Source of the DNA: DSOI01 sp041394885
Lineage (GTDB): Bacteria > Acidobacteriota > Terriglobia > Bryobacterales > Bryobacteraceae
Reading direction: 5' to 3'
NCBI GenBank assembly: GCA_041394885.1
Contig: JAWKHI010000032.1
Coordinates: forward strand, 1-64,000
Length of the DNA stretch: 64,000 nucleotides
In this document: positions 15,452 to 24,180 of the stretch, piece after piece
How positions within the stretch are numbered: the first letter of the stretch is position 1
How the letters are laid out: each line of letters starts with the position of its first letter
Notes under the pieces: generated by a model
Seen by the model: the letters and a program-made list of their open reading frames with translations, nothing else
Databases searched by the model: none
Told to the model about the DNA's origin: nothing
Made by a program: the position numbers and the translations under genes

Positions 15452-18169
15452 TCAGCGGACAAGCCCCTCGATCGCCTCCAACTCCCGGCCCGCGTCCCCG
15501 TATTTGCCCTGCGAGAACAACTCCCTGTATTTGCGCAACCGCTCGCGGATTTCACCGAGCCTGCGTTTGTCCTCGGCGCTCCCCTCCACCATCGCCGGGG
15601 CCCTGGCCGTGCCCGCCGTCTGTTGCGCTCTGCGCTCCACCAATTGCGATACGGCCCCGCCGGGCGCCGATACGCCCCGCACATGCGCGAGAGCTTCGAG
15701 CGCCTCTCCGTAGGTGTCGCGATACACAAGGTCATTCCCCATCGCCAGCACAACCTTCTTTAACTGCGGCATGCGCGCTTCCGCCGCTTGAATATAGATG
15801 GGCTCCACATACAGGAAAGAATCTTCCACCGGCAATACAAGCATCTGGCCGCGCAACACCGTCGATCCCTTTTGGCTCCACAGCGACAAATCCTTCGATA
15901 TCTCCGGATCCTGATCGATGCGCGCTTCCATCTGCATCGGCCCAAACACAAGGGCCTGCTTCGACAGTTGCAGGAACACCAGCTCGCCCAGATGTTCCCC
16001 GTCGCATCGGGCCATCATGAGTCCGATCAGGTTATCTTTGTTCCGCGGTGTGAACGGCAGCAGCAGGAGAAACTCGGGTTCCGTCTCGCCCGGCAGCGTC
16101 CCCACGATGTAGGTGGGTGTCACCGGATTCGGCCGATTCTCGTTTCCATAAAGATTCCGGGCGATGTCCCAAACATCTTCCTTGTTGTAGAAGGTCTGCG
16201 GGTCTCGCATGTGGAACAGGCGATAAATCTCCGCCTGCGCGCGAAACAGCGTTTCCGGGTAGCGCAAATGCTGCCTTATGTTTGCCGGCATGGCTGAGAG
16301 CGGTTGAAATAGGTCCGGGAACAGGCGGCGATAGGCCTCCACCACGGGATCGGCCTCGTCGACGATATAGAGCGCGACGGTTCCGTTGTAGGCGTCCACG
16401 GTCGCCTTCACCGAGTTACGCAGGTAGTTGACGCGCTCTCCGTCAATTTGTATGTGGCTCGAGTAGGGGTGCGAGTTCGAATTCGTGTAGGCGTCCACGG
16501 TCCAGATCAGACGGCCCTCATCGGTCACTACCAGATACGGATCGGAGTCCCACTGCAGAAAACCCGCCACCGTCTTCAGCCGGTGCTCCACGTTGCGCCG
16601 GATGATCATGCGGCTGTCGTCGGTGAACAGATTCGTAAGGAGCACATTGAAGTCCGTATACCGGATGGCTACCGCGAGGCGAAGCAGCAGCGATGAAGCC
16701 GGGAAGCCACCTGTGCCTTCGTATCGCGTGAACACGCTCTCGTTGCCCGACGGATAACTGAACTCCTTCTGGCCCGACCGTACGAACAACGGCTCGTGCG
16801 TCACTTCGCCGTAGTAAATCTCTGGACGCGTCAGCTTCAGGCTCTTCGTGTTCAACTGCGGCGGGGCGTCCTGCACCAACAGATGCGGCAACCCATCCGC
16901 TGTGATCCGATTCGCTTCCGCCATCACCATGCCGTAGCCGTGGGTGTAAATAAAATGTGGATTGATCCAGCGGCTCTGCGCATCGGGCAGTTGGCGGATG
17001 TCGAGTTCGCGAGGCGTCAGCATCACCTGTCGCAGTTCGCCGTCGATGACATACCGGTCCACGTCGCTATCGGCGAATACATAATAGGGACGCAAAGCCT
17101 GGATCTGGGTAACGGTGTCGTGGAAGGCGCGCCAGTCCCAAAGCCGGATGTTGTCGATGATCGCCTTGTGCTTATTCATATCCGGCCGCGCATCCATCCG
17201 CGCCGAGAACTCTTTCTCCGAAACCCGCCTATCCAGCCCGAAGGCGGTCCGCGTTGCCTGGATGTGGCGGTCTATGTACTGCTTCTGCAATTGAATCTCG
17301 TTCGGACGCACATAAAGCGCGTTCACAGCGGGAGGCAGTACGGCGTACAAAGCGGCAGCGGCAGCCACCGTAATCACGACCTTCCACCGTCCGATCAGCA
17401 CGCCGGCGGCCGAGATCAGGAAAGCGCCGATCAAGGCCCAAAGGAGCGGCAACCGGACATGTTCGTCCACGTAGTCGGCGCCGACGAGAAACCCGTGATC
17501 GCTCATCAGCAGGTCGTACCGGTTGAGAAACTGGTTGCCGGCCATCGCCAGAAGCCCAAGCGCCGCGGCTCCGCGGAGCAATCCTCCAGCCCACCCGCTT
17601 TCCAGGCGCAGCGCGCGAACGTCGAATTGGCCGCCCTGCGCGGCTACTTCGAGTTGCGCTTGAATCGGCGCCAGCCGGGCCGCCACCAGATATACGAGCG
17701 CCGTAACCACCGCCAGCGCCAACACAAACCCATACACAACCCGGTAGAAGGGAAGCGAAAACAAGTAGAACGCGAGCGGCTTGCCGAACATCGGATCCCG
17801 CCATGCTTCGGCTTCCCCTCCCACGCCCTGACCCCCGAACCATCGGACCACGGCGGCGGAATCGATCGACGCCGATGCCAGGAAGATCCCCGCAACCAGC
17901 GCAATCAGCACCGAAAGTCCGGCGAAGTTCGGCATGCCGCGCAGACTCCGTCCGCCATCTTTCAAGCCACGCGCCAGGGCCATCCACAGCGCCACGGACG
18001 CCAAAATTCCAGCCAAACCCACCGGCGCAACCCCGTAGATCAGCATGTTGTACCAGGTGGAGAGTTGACCGATTTCCTTCCACCATTCATAGTCGATCCA
18101 GGTACCCGCCAGAATCTGGCCACCGATGAGGACGAATAGCAGGAGGAATACGTACCGGAAAGGTTTCAC
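15452..18169 (-). CDS. UPF0182 (COG1615) family integral membrane protein
   Basis: A 905-residue protein matching the UPF0182 family of large membrane proteins of unknown function. Seen: an N-terminal membrane half with about seven hydrophobic segments (residues about 5-25, 47-67, 84-106, 140-165, 205-215, 232-255, 262-285), with the short TWIDYEWWKEIGQ loop typical of the family, followed by a long extracytoplasmic half rich in aromatic and charged residues (FIYTHGYGMVMAEANRI, DRLIWTVDAYTNSNSHPYS-like region). Length is within the family's 900-1000. It converges on uvrA with a 139-bp gap that contains no gene. Function is unknown; nothing in the neighbourhood narrows it. Confidence 0.85.
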   Translation of the reverse strand: MKPFRYVFLLLFVLIGGQILAGTWIDYEWWKEIGQLSTWYNMLIYGVAPVGLAGILASVALWMALARGLKDGGRSLRGMPNFAGLSVLIALVAGIFLASASIDSAAVVRWFGGQGVGGEAEAWRDPMFGKPLAFYLFSLPFYRVVYGFVLALAVVTALVYLVAARLAPIQAQLEVAAQGGQFDVRALRLESGWAGGLLRGAAALGLLAMAGNQFLNRYDLLMSDHGFLVGADYVDEHVRLPLLWALIGAFLISAAGVLIGRWKVVITVAAAAALYAVLPPAVNALYVRPNEIQLQKQYIDRHIQATRTAFGLDRRVSEKEFSARMDARPDMNKHKAIIDNIRLWDWRAFHDTVTQIQALRPYYVFADSDVDRYVIDGELRQVMLTPRELDIRQLPDAQSRWINPHFIYTHGYGMVMAEANRITADGLPHLLVQDAPPQLNTKSLKLTRPEIYYGEVTHEPLFVRSGQKEFSYPSGNESVFTRYEGTGGFPASSLLLRLAVAIRYTDFNVLLTNLFTDDSRMIIRRNVEHRLKTVAGFLQWDSDPYLVVTDEGRLIWTVDAYTNSNSHPYSSHIQIDGERVNYLRNSVKATVDAYNGTVALYIVDEADPVVEAYRRLFPDLFQPLSAMPANIRQHLRYPETLFRAQAEIYRLFHMRDPQTFYNKEDVWDIARNLYGNENRPNPVTPTYIVGTLPGETEPEFLLLLPFTPRNKDNLIGLMMARCDGEHLGELVFLQLSKQALVFGPMQMEARIDQDPEISKDLSLWSQKGSTVLRGQMLVLPVEDSFLYVEPIYIQAAEARMPQLKKVVLAMGNDLVYRDTYGEALEALAHVRGVSAPGGAVSQLVERRAQQTAGTARAPAMVEGSAEDKRRLGEIRERLRKYRELFSQGKYGDAGRELEAIEGLVR

Positions 18170-18247
18170 GCATCTATCTTAGATGATCAAGCTCGCGGCA
18201 CGGGTTTTTGCCGGCGCGGCAATGTGCTAGTCGAGTTATGTTAGGGC

Positions 18248-19216
18248 GTGGGCCGTTTCGATGTTTCGTTCAAGTCCCTCGCCGAGCGCAGTCCCCTGAC
18301 GCTGCTGCGTCTGTTCGGGCACGCGCCGATCGAGTCCGATACGCGCGTAGTTGCCGTGGAGCGGGAGCTGGTCATGTCGATCAAGACCGTGGACCACGCG
18401 TTCCTGCTCGAAAGCCGCGGTGTCCGATGGCTCGAGCACTTCGAGGCGGAGTCGGTATTCTCTCCTGGCGACCTGATTCAGATTTGCCGCCGCGCCACGC
18501 TGCTGTCGATGAAGAACGACGCGCCGGTCTGGACCACTGTCGTCTTGTTGTCACGCCGGCACGCGCCCGCCGGGCTCGCAGGCGAAGTCGTTGAGGATCG
18601 GGGCTCCATCACACTCACTGGCAGGCCCCGCTTCGTCAAGCTCTGGGAAATGAGGCCCGACGTTGTCCTGGCCCAGGCCGACGTGGAGATCCTGCCCCTG
18701 GTCGGCGGGATGCGGGCAACACGGGAGGAACTCGCGGAGGCGATACGCAAGATGAATCAGGTGCCCGATCGCGAGTTGCGCGGCCGGCTCCGCGCCGAAC
18801 TGGCGGTCTGGAGCAGCCTCAACTACAATGAAATCGAGGTCGAGGAGATACGGGCCAGAATGGGAATCACACTCGAAGAGCTACTGATGATCTCTCCACT
18901 GGGAGATCAATTGGTTCGCGAAGTCCGCGAGAAGGGCCTGCAAGAAGGGCTGGAGGAAGGCCGGCAGGAAGGCCGGCAGGAAGGCCGGCAGGAAGGCCGG
19001 CAGGAAGGCCGGCAGGAAGGCCGGCAGGAAGGCGAACTCGATGCGGCCCGCCGGGACTTGCTTCTGTTTGCCGACCTTCGTTTTCCCGGTCTGCTCGATC
19101 AGGCTCGCGTTGAGCAACTTGCGGACGTGCACGCGGTGCGTGCTCTATTCAAAGCATTGATTCTCGCCAATGACCCAGAGTCCGCGAAAGCCGCCGTCGC
19201 AAACCTGTTGAACTAG
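18248..19216 (+). CDS. Rpn/PD-(D/E)XK-transposase-like protein with EGRQ repeats
   Basis: A 322-residue protein resembling the Rpn (YhgA-like) / DUF4351 group of PD-(D/E)XK nuclease-fold proteins. These are often called transposases but mostly act as recombination-promoting nucleases. Seen: an N-terminal core with LEHFEAES (about 60-67), which could supply the catalytic E-x-E/Q motif; a helical linker (about 165-225); then a lysine/glutamate/arginine tail containing six exact EGRQ units (residues 237-260) encoded by a 12-bp tandem repeat; and a C-terminal helix bundle. Similar EG-rich linkers occur in this family. The start is GTG with no clear ribosome site. It stands alone between UPF0182 (divergent) and pyrC (convergent). 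Specific activity unknown. Confidence 0.6.
   Translation: MGRFDVSFKSLAERSPLTLLRLFGHAPIESDTRVVAVERELVMSIKTVDHAFLLESRGVRWLEHFEAESVFSPGDLIQICRRATLLSMKNDAPVWTTVVLLSRRHAPAGLAGEVVEDRGSITLTGRPRFVKLWEMRPDVVLAQADVEILPLVGGMRATREELAEAIRKMNQVPDRELRGRLRAELAVWSSLNYNEIEVEEIRARMGITLEELLMISPLGDQLVREVREKGLQEGLEEGRQEGRQEGRQEGRQEGRQEGRQEGELDAARRDLLLFADLRFPGLLDQARVEQLADVHAVRALFKALILANDPESAKAAVANLLN
18956..19027 (+). repeat. In-frame 12-bp tandem repeat, six exact copies
   Basis: The unit GAAGGCCGGCAG occurs six times without a single change, followed by a partial seventh (GAAGGC). It encodes Glu-Gly-Arg-Gln six times within the Rpn-like protein. Because the unit is 12 bp, gain or loss of copies keeps the reading frame. 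The perfect identity at the DNA level points to recent slippage or conversion. Confidence 0.97.
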
Positions 19217-19230
19217 GCTTTCGAACTAGG

Positions 19231-20520
19231 CTACTCGATCCGGGACGTCCACACCACTTCGCCGCCCACCACGGTAGCCACCGGTCCGCCACGGAACTCC
19301 ACCCCGTGAAACGGAGAGTTTTTGCTCTTGGACTGGCTCTTGTTCACGTCGTAGGTCCACACGGCTTCCGGGTCGAGAATCGTTACGTCGCCCGGCGACC
19401 CTTCCACGAGTTTCCCCCGATCGGCCATCCCCAACACGCCGGCCGGTCCGGTTGTGTAGAGCGCGATCATACGCATCAGCGAGATGCGGCCGGGATGCAC
19501 CAGATGGCGCATGGTGACGCCAATCGCCGTCTCGAGTCCGGTGATTCCGAACGGGCACCGCTCGAACTCCTGCATCTTCTCATCGCCCGGGTGCGGCGCG
19601 TGGTCGGTGGCGATGACCTCCACCGTGCCGGACGCCAGGCCTGCTGCCACCGTCTCCACGTCATGACGTCCACGCAGCGGCGGTTTCATCTTGTAGTTGC
19701 TGTCGTACGGGATCGTCTCGTCATCGGTGATCGCGAAATGATGTGGGGTCGCTTCGCAGCTCACTTTCAGACCTTTCGATCGCGCGTAGGCCACCATGTT
19801 CACCGCGTGCGCGGTCGAAATGTGCGCCACGTGGAGCCGCGCGCCGGTCAACTCCGCCAGCAGGATGTCGCGGGCCACCATCACGTCTTCCGACGCGCCG
19901 GGGATCCCTCGCACCCCACGCCGGATGCTGGTGCAGCCTTCGTGCATATCGCCGCCCGCGCTCAGGTTGAGGTCCTCGCAATGATCGATAACCGGCAAAT
20001 CCCACCCGTGCGCCAACTCCATCGCCCGCCGCATGACCCGCGAGTTCATCACCGGCCGGCCGTCGTCTGAGATCGCGACGATGCCGGCCTGCTTCATCGC
20101 GCCGATCGAGGCTAGCTCTTCGCCTTGGCTATTCTTGGTGATCGCGCCGATGGGAAACACATTCACCGGCGACAGCCGTCTCGCGCGCTCCACGATGAAA
20201 CTGGTTACGGTCGCTTTGTCGTTCACCGGCATCGTGTTCGGCATGCAGCAAATGGAGGTGAAACCTCCCGCCGCGGCTGCTTTTCCGCCGGTCTCGATGG
20301 TCTCGGCGTACTCGAAGCCGGGCTCGCGCAGATGAACGTGCATGTCGATGAAGCCAGGCGCCACGATCAAGCCGCCCGCGTCGAAGGTGCGATCGGCCGA
20401 GTTAACGGCCAGATTCCCCACGCCGGCGATGCGCCCGTCCACCACCAGCACGTCGCCGATCTCGTCCCTTCGCGTCGCCGGATCCATGATCCGTCCGTGG
20501 CGAATCAGTAGCGAACTCAT
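19231..20520 (-). CDS. pyrC: Dihydroorotase (type I)
   Basis: A 429-residue zinc hydrolase that closes N-carbamoyl-aspartate to dihydroorotate, step three of pyrimidine synthesis. Seen: the HxH metal motif DMHVHLREPG (59-68), VIDHCED, HVAHIST and ATDHAPH, all in family order, plus the C-terminal DVTILDPEAVWTYD composite-domain strand. Length fits the long, ATCase-associated form. Its ATG overlaps the pyrB stop by four bases (ATGA), so translation is coupled. It is the last gene of a leftward pyrR-pyrB-pyrC operon. Confidence 0.96.
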   Translation of the reverse strand: MSSLLIRHGRIMDPATRRDEIGDVLVVDGRIAGVGNLAVNSADRTFDAGGLIVAPGFIDMHVHLREPGFEYAETIETGGKAAAAGGFTSICCMPNTMPVNDKATVTSFIVERARRLSPVNVFPIGAITKNSQGEELASIGAMKQAGIVAISDDGRPVMNSRVMRRAMELAHGWDLPVIDHCEDLNLSAGGDMHEGCTSIRRGVRGIPGASEDVMVARDILLAELTGARLHVAHISTAHAVNMVAYARSKGLKVSCEATPHHFAITDDETIPYDSNYKMKPPLRGRHDVETVAAGLASGTVEVIATDHAPHPGDEKMQEFERCPFGITGLETAIGVTMRHLVHPGRISLMRMIALYTTGPAGVLGMADRGKLVEGSPGDVTILDPEAVWTYDVNKSQSKSKNSPFHGVEFRGGPVATVVGGEVVWTSRIE

Positions 20521-21416
20521 GACGCGTTCATCACCCTTTCGAGCACGGCCATCCGCACGGCGACACCGTTTTCCACCTGGTTCAGGATTACCGACCGCTG
20601 CGAGTCCGCTACTTCGCTTGCCAATTCCCGCCCCCGATTGATCGGTCCCGGATGCATCACCAGCACTTCCTGCCGCGCCAGGCCGATGTGCTCCAGGCGC
20701 AGACCGTAGAACTGGAAGTATTCGTTCGGAGGGAACGGTGTCTCATGCTGCCGCTCCAACTGAACGCGAAGCATCATGATCACGTCCGCGCCCGTGATTG
20801 CTTCCCGCATATCGTAGGTGAGCGTGCATCCGGGCGCCATTGCCTGCAGCCCGCCTGGCAACAGCGTCGGCGGACCGCACAACACGACATTTGCCCCGAA
20901 CTTGCTCAACAGGTACAAGTTCGACCGCGCGACGCGGCTATGCGCGATGTCGCCGATGATGGCCACCCGCAGCCCCTCCAGCGAGGGCCGGTGATCCAGA
21001 ATCGTCCTCGCGTCGAGCAGGGCCTGGGTGGGATGCTCATGCGTTCCGTCGCCTGCGTTGATGATCGGTGTCGGCAGGTGGCGCGCAAGAAAATGCGGAG
21101 CGCCGGACGCCGAGTGCCGCATTACGATCGCATTGGGTCGCATCGCGCCAAGTGTGTTCAACGTGTCCACCAGCGATTCGCCTTTCGAGGTGCTCGACGC
21201 CGACGCGCTGATGGAGATCGTATCGGCCCCCAGACGCTTGGCCGCGATCTCGAAACTTGTCCGCGTTCGGGTGGAAGCTTCGAAAAACAAGTTCACGATC
21301 ATCCGCCCGCGCAGCAGGTCGTATTTCTTCGGCGCCTGAAAATCGCGCGCGCGGTCGAGAATCGTCTGGATCTCCTCGCGCCCCAGATCTTCGATGCCTA
21401 GCAGTCCCTTCGCCAT
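20517..21416 (-). CDS. pyrB: Aspartate carbamoyltransferase, catalytic chain
   Basis: A 299-residue enzyme that joins carbamoyl phosphate to aspartate, the committed step of pyrimidine synthesis. Seen: the carbamoyl-phosphate loop FFEASTRTRTSFE (44-56), the SKGES loop, HPTQALLD and MHPGPINRG, all diagnostic. There is no pyrI gene beside it, so it is expected to work with dihydroorotase or alone, as in other pyrR-type operons. It lies 25 bp after pyrR and overlaps pyrC by four bases. Confidence 0.97.
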   Translation of the reverse strand: MAKGLLGIEDLGREEIQTILDRARDFQAPKKYDLLRGRMIVNLFFEASTRTRTSFEIAAKRLGADTISISASASSTSKGESLVDTLNTLGAMRPNAIVMRHSASGAPHFLARHLPTPIINAGDGTHEHPTQALLDARTILDHRPSLEGLRVAIIGDIAHSRVARSNLYLLSKFGANVVLCGPPTLLPGGLQAMAPGCTLTYDMREAITGADVIMMLRVQLERQHETPFPPNEYFQFYGLRLEHIGLARQEVLVMHPGPINRGRELASEVADSQRSVILNQVENGVAVRMAVLERVMNAS

Positions 21417-21441
21417 GTTCGCCCGTTGACCGTTGACTGGA

Positions 21442-21993
21442 TCAGTCGATCTTTTCTACCAAAAGAACCTTCTCCATGCCGTCGATTTCATCGAATTTCA
21501 CTTCGATGATTTCGTTGGCAGCGGTTTGCACCTTCCGGCCTACGTAGGTCGCCTCGATCGGCAACTCACGCCAACCGCGATCGATCAGCGCCAATAAATG
21601 CACCCGCGCCGGCCGCCCCTGATCGAACAATGCGCCGAGCGCCGCCCGCACTGTTCGTCCGGTATAGAGCACATCGTCGATCAACACCACGTCCATGCCA
21701 GTCACGGAGAAGGGCAGTTCCGTGGTTTTCACCACCGGCTGATTCGACACCGTGGTCAAATCGTCACGATACAGATTGATGTCCAGGTCGCCCACCGGCA
21801 CCGCGTGATTCTCGATGGATTGGATCTTCGCCGCCAGCCGCTGCGCCAGCGGCACGCCTCGCCGCCGGATTCCCACGAAGGCCAGCTTGGTGACATCGGT
21901 CGTCTTCTCCAGGATTTCGTGGGCGAGCCGGACTAGCGTCCGGTCAATCTCGCTCGCGCTCATCAGTTGCGCCTTCTCGCGGGTATGGGCCAT
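21442..21993 (-). CDS. pyrR: PyrR, pyrimidine operon regulator / uracil phosphoribosyltransferase
   Basis: A 183-residue type I phosphoribosyltransferase-fold protein. In Firmicutes PyrR binds UMP and the pyr mRNA leader to cause attenuation, and it has weak UPRT activity. Seen: the N-terminal helix DRTLVRLAHEILEK, FVGIRRRGVPLAQRL, and the PRPP loop VVLIDDVLYTGRTVRAAL. The frame is open to 22029, but the start at 21993 (MAHTREKAQ) matches the family's usual N terminus. No strong ribosome site is visible. First gene of pyrR-pyrB-pyrC. A canonical PyrR-binding leader with an antiterminator/terminator pair is not evident upstream, although a 7-bp hairpin lies at 22044-22060. Confidence 0.93.
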   Translation of the reverse strand: MAHTREKAQLMSASEIDRTLVRLAHEILEKTTDVTKLAFVGIRRRGVPLAQRLAAKIQSIENHAVPVGDLDINLYRDDLTTVSNQPVVKTTELPFSVTGMDVVLIDDVLYTGRTVRAALGALFDQGRPARVHLLALIDRGWRELPIEATYVGRKVQTAANEIIEVKFDEIDGMEKVLLVEKID

Positions 21994-22043
21994 GGGGTGA
22001 AACCGCATCGTAGCATGTCCCGCCGCCAATCTGTCGCCGTTGC

Positions 22044-22060
22044 GCCGACATTCTGTCGGC
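22044..22060. promoter_or_regulatory. Perfect palindrome, possible upstream activator site
   Basis: GCCGACA and TGTCGGC form a perfect 7-bp inverted repeat with a 3-bp centre. It lies about 80-90 bp upstream of the start predicted for the sigma-54-like promoter at 22111-22126, the usual distance for an enhancer bound by a sigma-54 activator. A further TGTCG half-site lies just to its left. It also lies about 50 bp before the leftward pyrR gene and could instead serve as its leader hairpin. Confidence 0.4.
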
Positions 22061-22110
22061 CCGCGTTCTGCAGGCGCCGCCTAAGCCCTTGATTTGTGGC
22101 CAAAGTCGGT

Positions 22111-22126
22111 TTGGCACGCCGGATGC
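22111..22126 (+). promoter_or_regulatory. Sigma-54 type promoter
   Basis: TTGGCACG-CCGG-ATGC matches the sigma-54 (RpoN) consensus TTGGCACG-N4-TTGC at all but one position. The invariant GG (22113-22114) and GC (22125-22126) have the exact 10-bp separation. The predicted transcription start is near 22138, on the + strand. No protein start is close behind it; a strong terminator follows about 60-100 bp later. Confidence 0.6.
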
Positions 22127-22137
22127 CTAAGCAATAG

Positions 22138-22242
22138 TGGGATTTCCTCCCTGGCGGTCCTCGCCGGTTCTTCCGGCAGGGCCGTACGCTCGACAGACCC
22201 GCACCCGGTCTCTCTCCGGTCTTCCGGGTGCGGGATTTTTTT
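22138..22242 (+). ncRNA. Putative sigma-54-dependent small RNA (about 105 nt)
   Basis: The interval runs from the predicted sigma-54 start to the end of a strong intrinsic terminator and contains no ORF with a ribosome site. Visible structure: a 5' single-stranded pyrimidine stretch with CCUCCC (22146-22151), complementary to Shine-Dalgarno sequences; a stem CCCUG...CAGGG enclosing GCCGG-UUCUU-CCGGC; then the 11-bp terminator stem with a C/U-rich 15-nt loop and U7. These are features of trans-acting regulatory RNAs. Alternatively it is an untranslated leader that terminates ahead of the glycosidase gene at 22345. I know of no described family matching it. Inference from sequence signals only. 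Confidence 0.45.
22198..22242 (+). terminator. Strong Rho-independent terminator
   Basis: A perfect 11-bp GC-rich stem (CCCGCACCCGG, 22198-22208, with its complement at 22224-22234) and a 15-nt loop are followed directly by A and seven T (22236-22242). There is no A-run on the left side, so it works only rightward. No protein gene ends before it on the + strand, which is why a non-coding transcript is proposed. Confidence 0.9.
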
Positions 22243-22344
22243 CTCCATTGACGCGCTTGCCGCCTGTAGTAGGGCGCCCGAAGTAGCGAAGAAGTAGGAT
22301 CGCTCGACAGCCTCGACGCAGGCCTGCTTTGATACCCTTGCTAA

Positions 22345-24132
22345 ATGCCTCTGTTCTTGTTGCTGCTAGCGGCCACTGTCTCGGCGCAGACCCTTCCCCG
22401 TCCTGAATATCCGGAGCCTCGATTCGAACGTCCGCTCTGGCAATCGCTCAACGGAAGTTGGGAATTCGACTTCGACAACGAGAACCGAGGCGTGGAACAG
22501 GGCTGGCCATCGGGCAAGAAATCGCTACCCCGACGCATTGCCGTGCCCTTCTGTCCGGAATCGAAGCAAAGCGGCATTGGCGACACCGGCTTCCATCCCT
22601 GGGTCTGGTATCGACGCTCGTTTGACATCCCCGCGGCCTGGAGCGGCAAGCGGACGCTCCTGCACTTCGGCGCCGTCGACTATCGGGCTTGGGTTTGGGT
22701 GAATGGTCAGCTTGCCGGTAGCCACACCGGCGGCAACACGCCGTTCCGCTTCGATATTACGCCGCTGTTGACGCCCGGCTCGAACACCGTCGTCGTTCGC
22801 GCCGAGGATCCACCCACGGACCGCACCATCCCCCGCGGCAAACAGTTCTGGCTCCCCAAATCGCGCGGCATCTTTTACACCCGCACCACCGGCATCTGGC
22901 AGCCTGTCTGGCTCGAGGCCGTCGGCGACGCCTATTTTGACCGTGTTCGCGCCAATGCATCCATGGATGGGGAAGCTCGATTCGAAGCGCGGCTGGCGCG
23001 CTACGCGCCCGGGCTGCAGTTCTCGGTCACCATTCGCGACGGCGATCGCGTCGCGGCGTCAGCCACCGTTCCCGCCGACGATCCGGCTACCTTCGTTGAC
23101 CTCCGCGTTCGCAACCCGCGCCTGTGGTACGTCAACCAGCCCAACTTGTACGACGTCACCTACGAAGTCCGCCGCGGCGACACCGTGCTCGACACCGTCA
23201 ACAGCTACATCGGATTCCGGACGGTTTCGGTCGGCGGAGGGCGGGTGTTGATCAACGGCCGGCCTACCTACATCAAGATGCTGCTTGACCAGGGCTACTG
23301 GCCCGATTCGCTGCTCACTCCTCCCTCCGACGACGCGATCCGTTTCGACATCAAGGCGTCCATGGACATGGGCTTCAACGGCGTCCGCAAGCACCAGAAG
23401 CTCGAAGATCCGCGATTTCTCTATTGGGCCGACAAGATGGGATTTCTGGTCTCCGATGAAATGGCCAACGCCTATGAATACGATGCCGACTATGCCGCCC
23501 GCTTCACGCGCGAATGGATCGAAACCGTGGAGCGCGACGTGAGCCATCCGTCGGTGATCATGTGGGTGCCCATCAACGAAAGCTGGGGCGTGCCCAACCT
23601 TGCCGACTCTGCCCAACAGGCGCACTTGAAAGCGCTCTATTGGCTCACGAAGTCGCTTGACCCCACTCGACCCGTGATCGACAACGACGGTTGGGAACAC
23701 GTCGACACGATGGACCTTTTCACGATTCACGACTATACCGGCACCGGCCCAGCGTTCTACGAGAAATACAAGGATCTGGGAAAACCGGCCGCCTCGGTTC
23801 CCAACAACGGCCGCGCGATTTTCGCGCCTGGCTATTCCTACAACGGCACGCCATTCCTGCTTTCGGAGTTCGGCGGGATCGCCTATGTGCCGGAAGGAGC
23901 GCGCGTGCCCGGCGGCGCGTGGGGCTATGCTGGCACAGAAAAATCCGCCGATTCCGCCATGGCGAGGCTCACCGGGCTCTATCAGGCGATCGCCCGCATC
24001 CCCGCCATCGCCGGCATCTGTTACACGCAGATCACCGACGTCGAGCAGGAGGTCAACGGCTTGATGACCTATGACCGGAAGCTGAAATTCGATCCGGCCA
24101 AGGTGAAGGAGCTCAACGATCTGCTGCGCTAG
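22345..24132 (+). CDS. Secreted glycoside hydrolase family 2 protein (beta-galactosidase/beta-glucuronidase-like)
   Basis: A 595-residue exported retaining beta-glycosidase. Seen: a signal peptide (MPLFLLLLAATVSAQ), the N-terminal sugar-binding jelly roll (PLWQSLNGSWEFDFDNE, residues about 32-48; FHPWVWYRRSFDIP; WVNGQLAGSHTGGNTPF), an immunoglobulin-like domain (about 190-300) and the TIM barrel. The acid/base glutamate is in WVPINESWG (Glu412) and the nucleophile in LLSEFGGIAY (Glu508). The short barrel and absence of the extra LacZ domains point to the small GH2 type; sugar specificity cannot be read. It follows the putative sRNA/terminator region by about 100 bp. Confidence 0.88.
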   Translation: MPLFLLLLAATVSAQTLPRPEYPEPRFERPLWQSLNGSWEFDFDNENRGVEQGWPSGKKSLPRRIAVPFCPESKQSGIGDTGFHPWVWYRRSFDIPAAWSGKRTLLHFGAVDYRAWVWVNGQLAGSHTGGNTPFRFDITPLLTPGSNTVVVRAEDPPTDRTIPRGKQFWLPKSRGIFYTRTTGIWQPVWLEAVGDAYFDRVRANASMDGEARFEARLARYAPGLQFSVTIRDGDRVAASATVPADDPATFVDLRVRNPRLWYVNQPNLYDVTYEVRRGDTVLDTVNSYIGFRTVSVGGGRVLINGRPTYIKMLLDQGYWPDSLLTPPSDDAIRFDIKASMDMGFNGVRKHQKLEDPRFLYWADKMGFLVSDEMANAYEYDADYAARFTREWIETVERDVSHPSVIMWVPINESWGVPNLADSAQQAHLKALYWLTKSLDPTRPVIDNDGWEHVDTMDLFTIHDYTGTGPAFYEKYKDLGKPAASVPNNGRAIFAPGYSYNGTPFLLSEFGGIAYVPEGARVPGGAWGYAGTEKSADSAMARLTGLYQAIARIPAIAGICYTQITDVEQEVNGLMTYDRKLKFDPAKVKELNDLLR

Positions 24133-24180
24133 CCCTCCGCTTGCAGCCGGCTTCGGCCCGCACCTACACTTGAAGTAACG

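Noticed and set aside
21994..22110. PyrR-type attenuator upstream of pyrR
   Set aside because: Only a single 7-bp hairpin is seen; there is no T-run terminator on the minus strand and no recognisable PyrR-binding loop, so a riboregulator was not annotated for this operon.
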